From: Paenibacillus phocaeensis
GTDB taxonomy: Bacteria; Bacillota; Bacilli; Paenibacillales; Paenibacillaceae
NCBI RefSeq assembly: GCF_900021165.1
Contig: NZ_FCOQ01000018.1
Span: 306,403 to 370,402, forward strand
Reading direction: 5' to 3'
Length of the DNA: 64,000 bases
In this document: positions 63,502 through 64,000 of the stretch, one piece after another
Position numbering within the stretch: the first letter of the stretch is position 1
How the letters are laid out: each line of letters opens with the position of its first letter
Program-made: the position numbers and the translations under genes
Notes under the pieces: generated by a model
What the model saw: the letters and a program-made list of their open reading frames with translations, nothing else
Told to the model about the DNA's origin: nothing
Databases searched by the model: none

Positions 63502-64000
63502 ATGAAGCACAAAGGGAAGCAAAAATTATCCGTAATACTCGGTGCATTTCTGGCCGTGACCTTGCTGTTAAGCGGGTGCGGGAACTCCGGGAATTCGGCA
63601 GCGAATGGGGGTTCTGCGGCGGACGCCAATAGCGGGAGCGCCCAAGCCGAGAAGCAAGTGACCATCACTTACTACAACTGGGATAACGAAGCGCAATCGG
63701 CAGGCACCGATGCCATGTTGCAGGAATTCATGGATCAAAACCCGAATATCAAGGTAGAGCATAAAGTGCTCGTTCCCGGCGATTCCGTGGAAATGCTGAA
63801 AAAACTCGATTTCCTCATTTCCTCCGGAGAGGCGATCGACGTGGTGCAATTGCCGAGCCTGGGGGCCGTGCTGGAACGGGCAACCCGGGGAGCGCTTGCC
63901 CCTCTGAACGAGTTCTATGAGCAGGAGAGCCTGGTTCCGGAAGATGAGTATTATGTGAATGCCAAGGTAGACGACAAGTATTATGGCATGCAGTACACCA
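63502..64000 (+). CDS. Sugar-binding lipoprotein, N-terminal part (runs off the window)
   Basis: 166 codons are visible and the frame is still open at base 64000. GGGGGGAAG precedes the ATG. Signal peptide with lipobox LLSGC (Cys26), Ser/Gly/Asn-rich linker, then a group-1 solute-binding domain (VTITYYNWDNEAQSAGTDAM). It belongs with the two permeases upstream but has its own regulated promoter, which would allow excess binding protein. Confidence 0.9.
   Translation, partial: MKHKGKQKLSVILGAFLAVTLLLSGCGNSGNSAANGGSAADANSGSAQAEKQVTITYYNWDNEAQSAGTDAMLQEFMDQNPNIKVEHKVLVPGDSVEMLKKLDFLISSGEAIDVVQLPSLGAVLERATRGALAPLNEFYEQESLVPEDEYYVNAKVDDKYYGMQYT

Overview
The window comes from a Gram-positive endospore former, most likely Paenibacillus or a close relative. 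The signs are the spoVAC-spoVAD-spoVAE cluster, the Bacillales order yqeG-yqeH-aroE-yqeI-nadD-yqeK-rsfS-yqeM, strong AGGAGG-type ribosome sites, many YesM/YesN-type two-component systems beside sugar ABC transporters, and fairly GC-rich coding DNA with AT-rich promoters. No rRNA, tRNA, CRISPR array or prophage was seen.

Layout. 0.3-2.2 kb: LysR regulator divergent from a DMT exporter. 2.3-11.2 kb: arabinose-polymer locus (winged-helix regulator, GH51 AbfA, ABC importer, GH43 enzyme, orphan YesN-type response regulator). 11.2-13.5 kb: gene-poor stretch with a 36-bp tandem repeat and a transposase-derived gene that has lost its DDE residues. 13.5-25.7 kb: second glycan locus (AraC regulator, GH31 alpha-xylosidase YicI, orphan YesM-type kinase, ABC importer, AraC regulator, GH42 beta-galactosidase). 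With the first locus this gives the exo-enzymes needed to strip arabinose, xylose and galactose from hemicellulose side chains. 25.7-26.5 kb: non-coding repeat island. 26.5-29.9 kb: M42 aminopeptidase and the spoVA genes. 30.0-34.5 kb: MoxR/DUF58/transglutaminase operon. 34.7-41.6 kb: yqe ribosome-assembly, NAD and shikimate operon; its AroE carries an unusual repetitive N-terminus.

42.6-54 kb is a signalling region. It holds an XRE regulator and three paralogous XRE-TPR regulators of the RRNPP kind. Two of the three overlap, in the +1 frame, a short ORF with its own ribosome site; each encodes a secreted peptide ending in Gly-Gly and is followed by a terminator. A LytTR/GHKL two-component system divergent from an ABC-2 transporter, and an RNase J gene, lie between them. 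The peptide-regulator cassettes are the best candidate for an undescribed system.

54.3-64 kb: unsaturated-uronide use (KDG kinase, GH88 unsaturated glucuronyl hydrolase, YesM/YesN-type pair, ABC importer), interrupted by the adaA-ogt DNA-alkylation repair genes. Three promoters here carry tandem half-sites TCAAAATNNTGCAC spaced exactly 22 bp, with the -10 box about 35 bp further on. This looks like the operator of the local response regulator.

Start codons were chosen from ribosome-site spacing, so several differ from the longest possible ORF. All functional calls are from reading the sequence; no database search was run.
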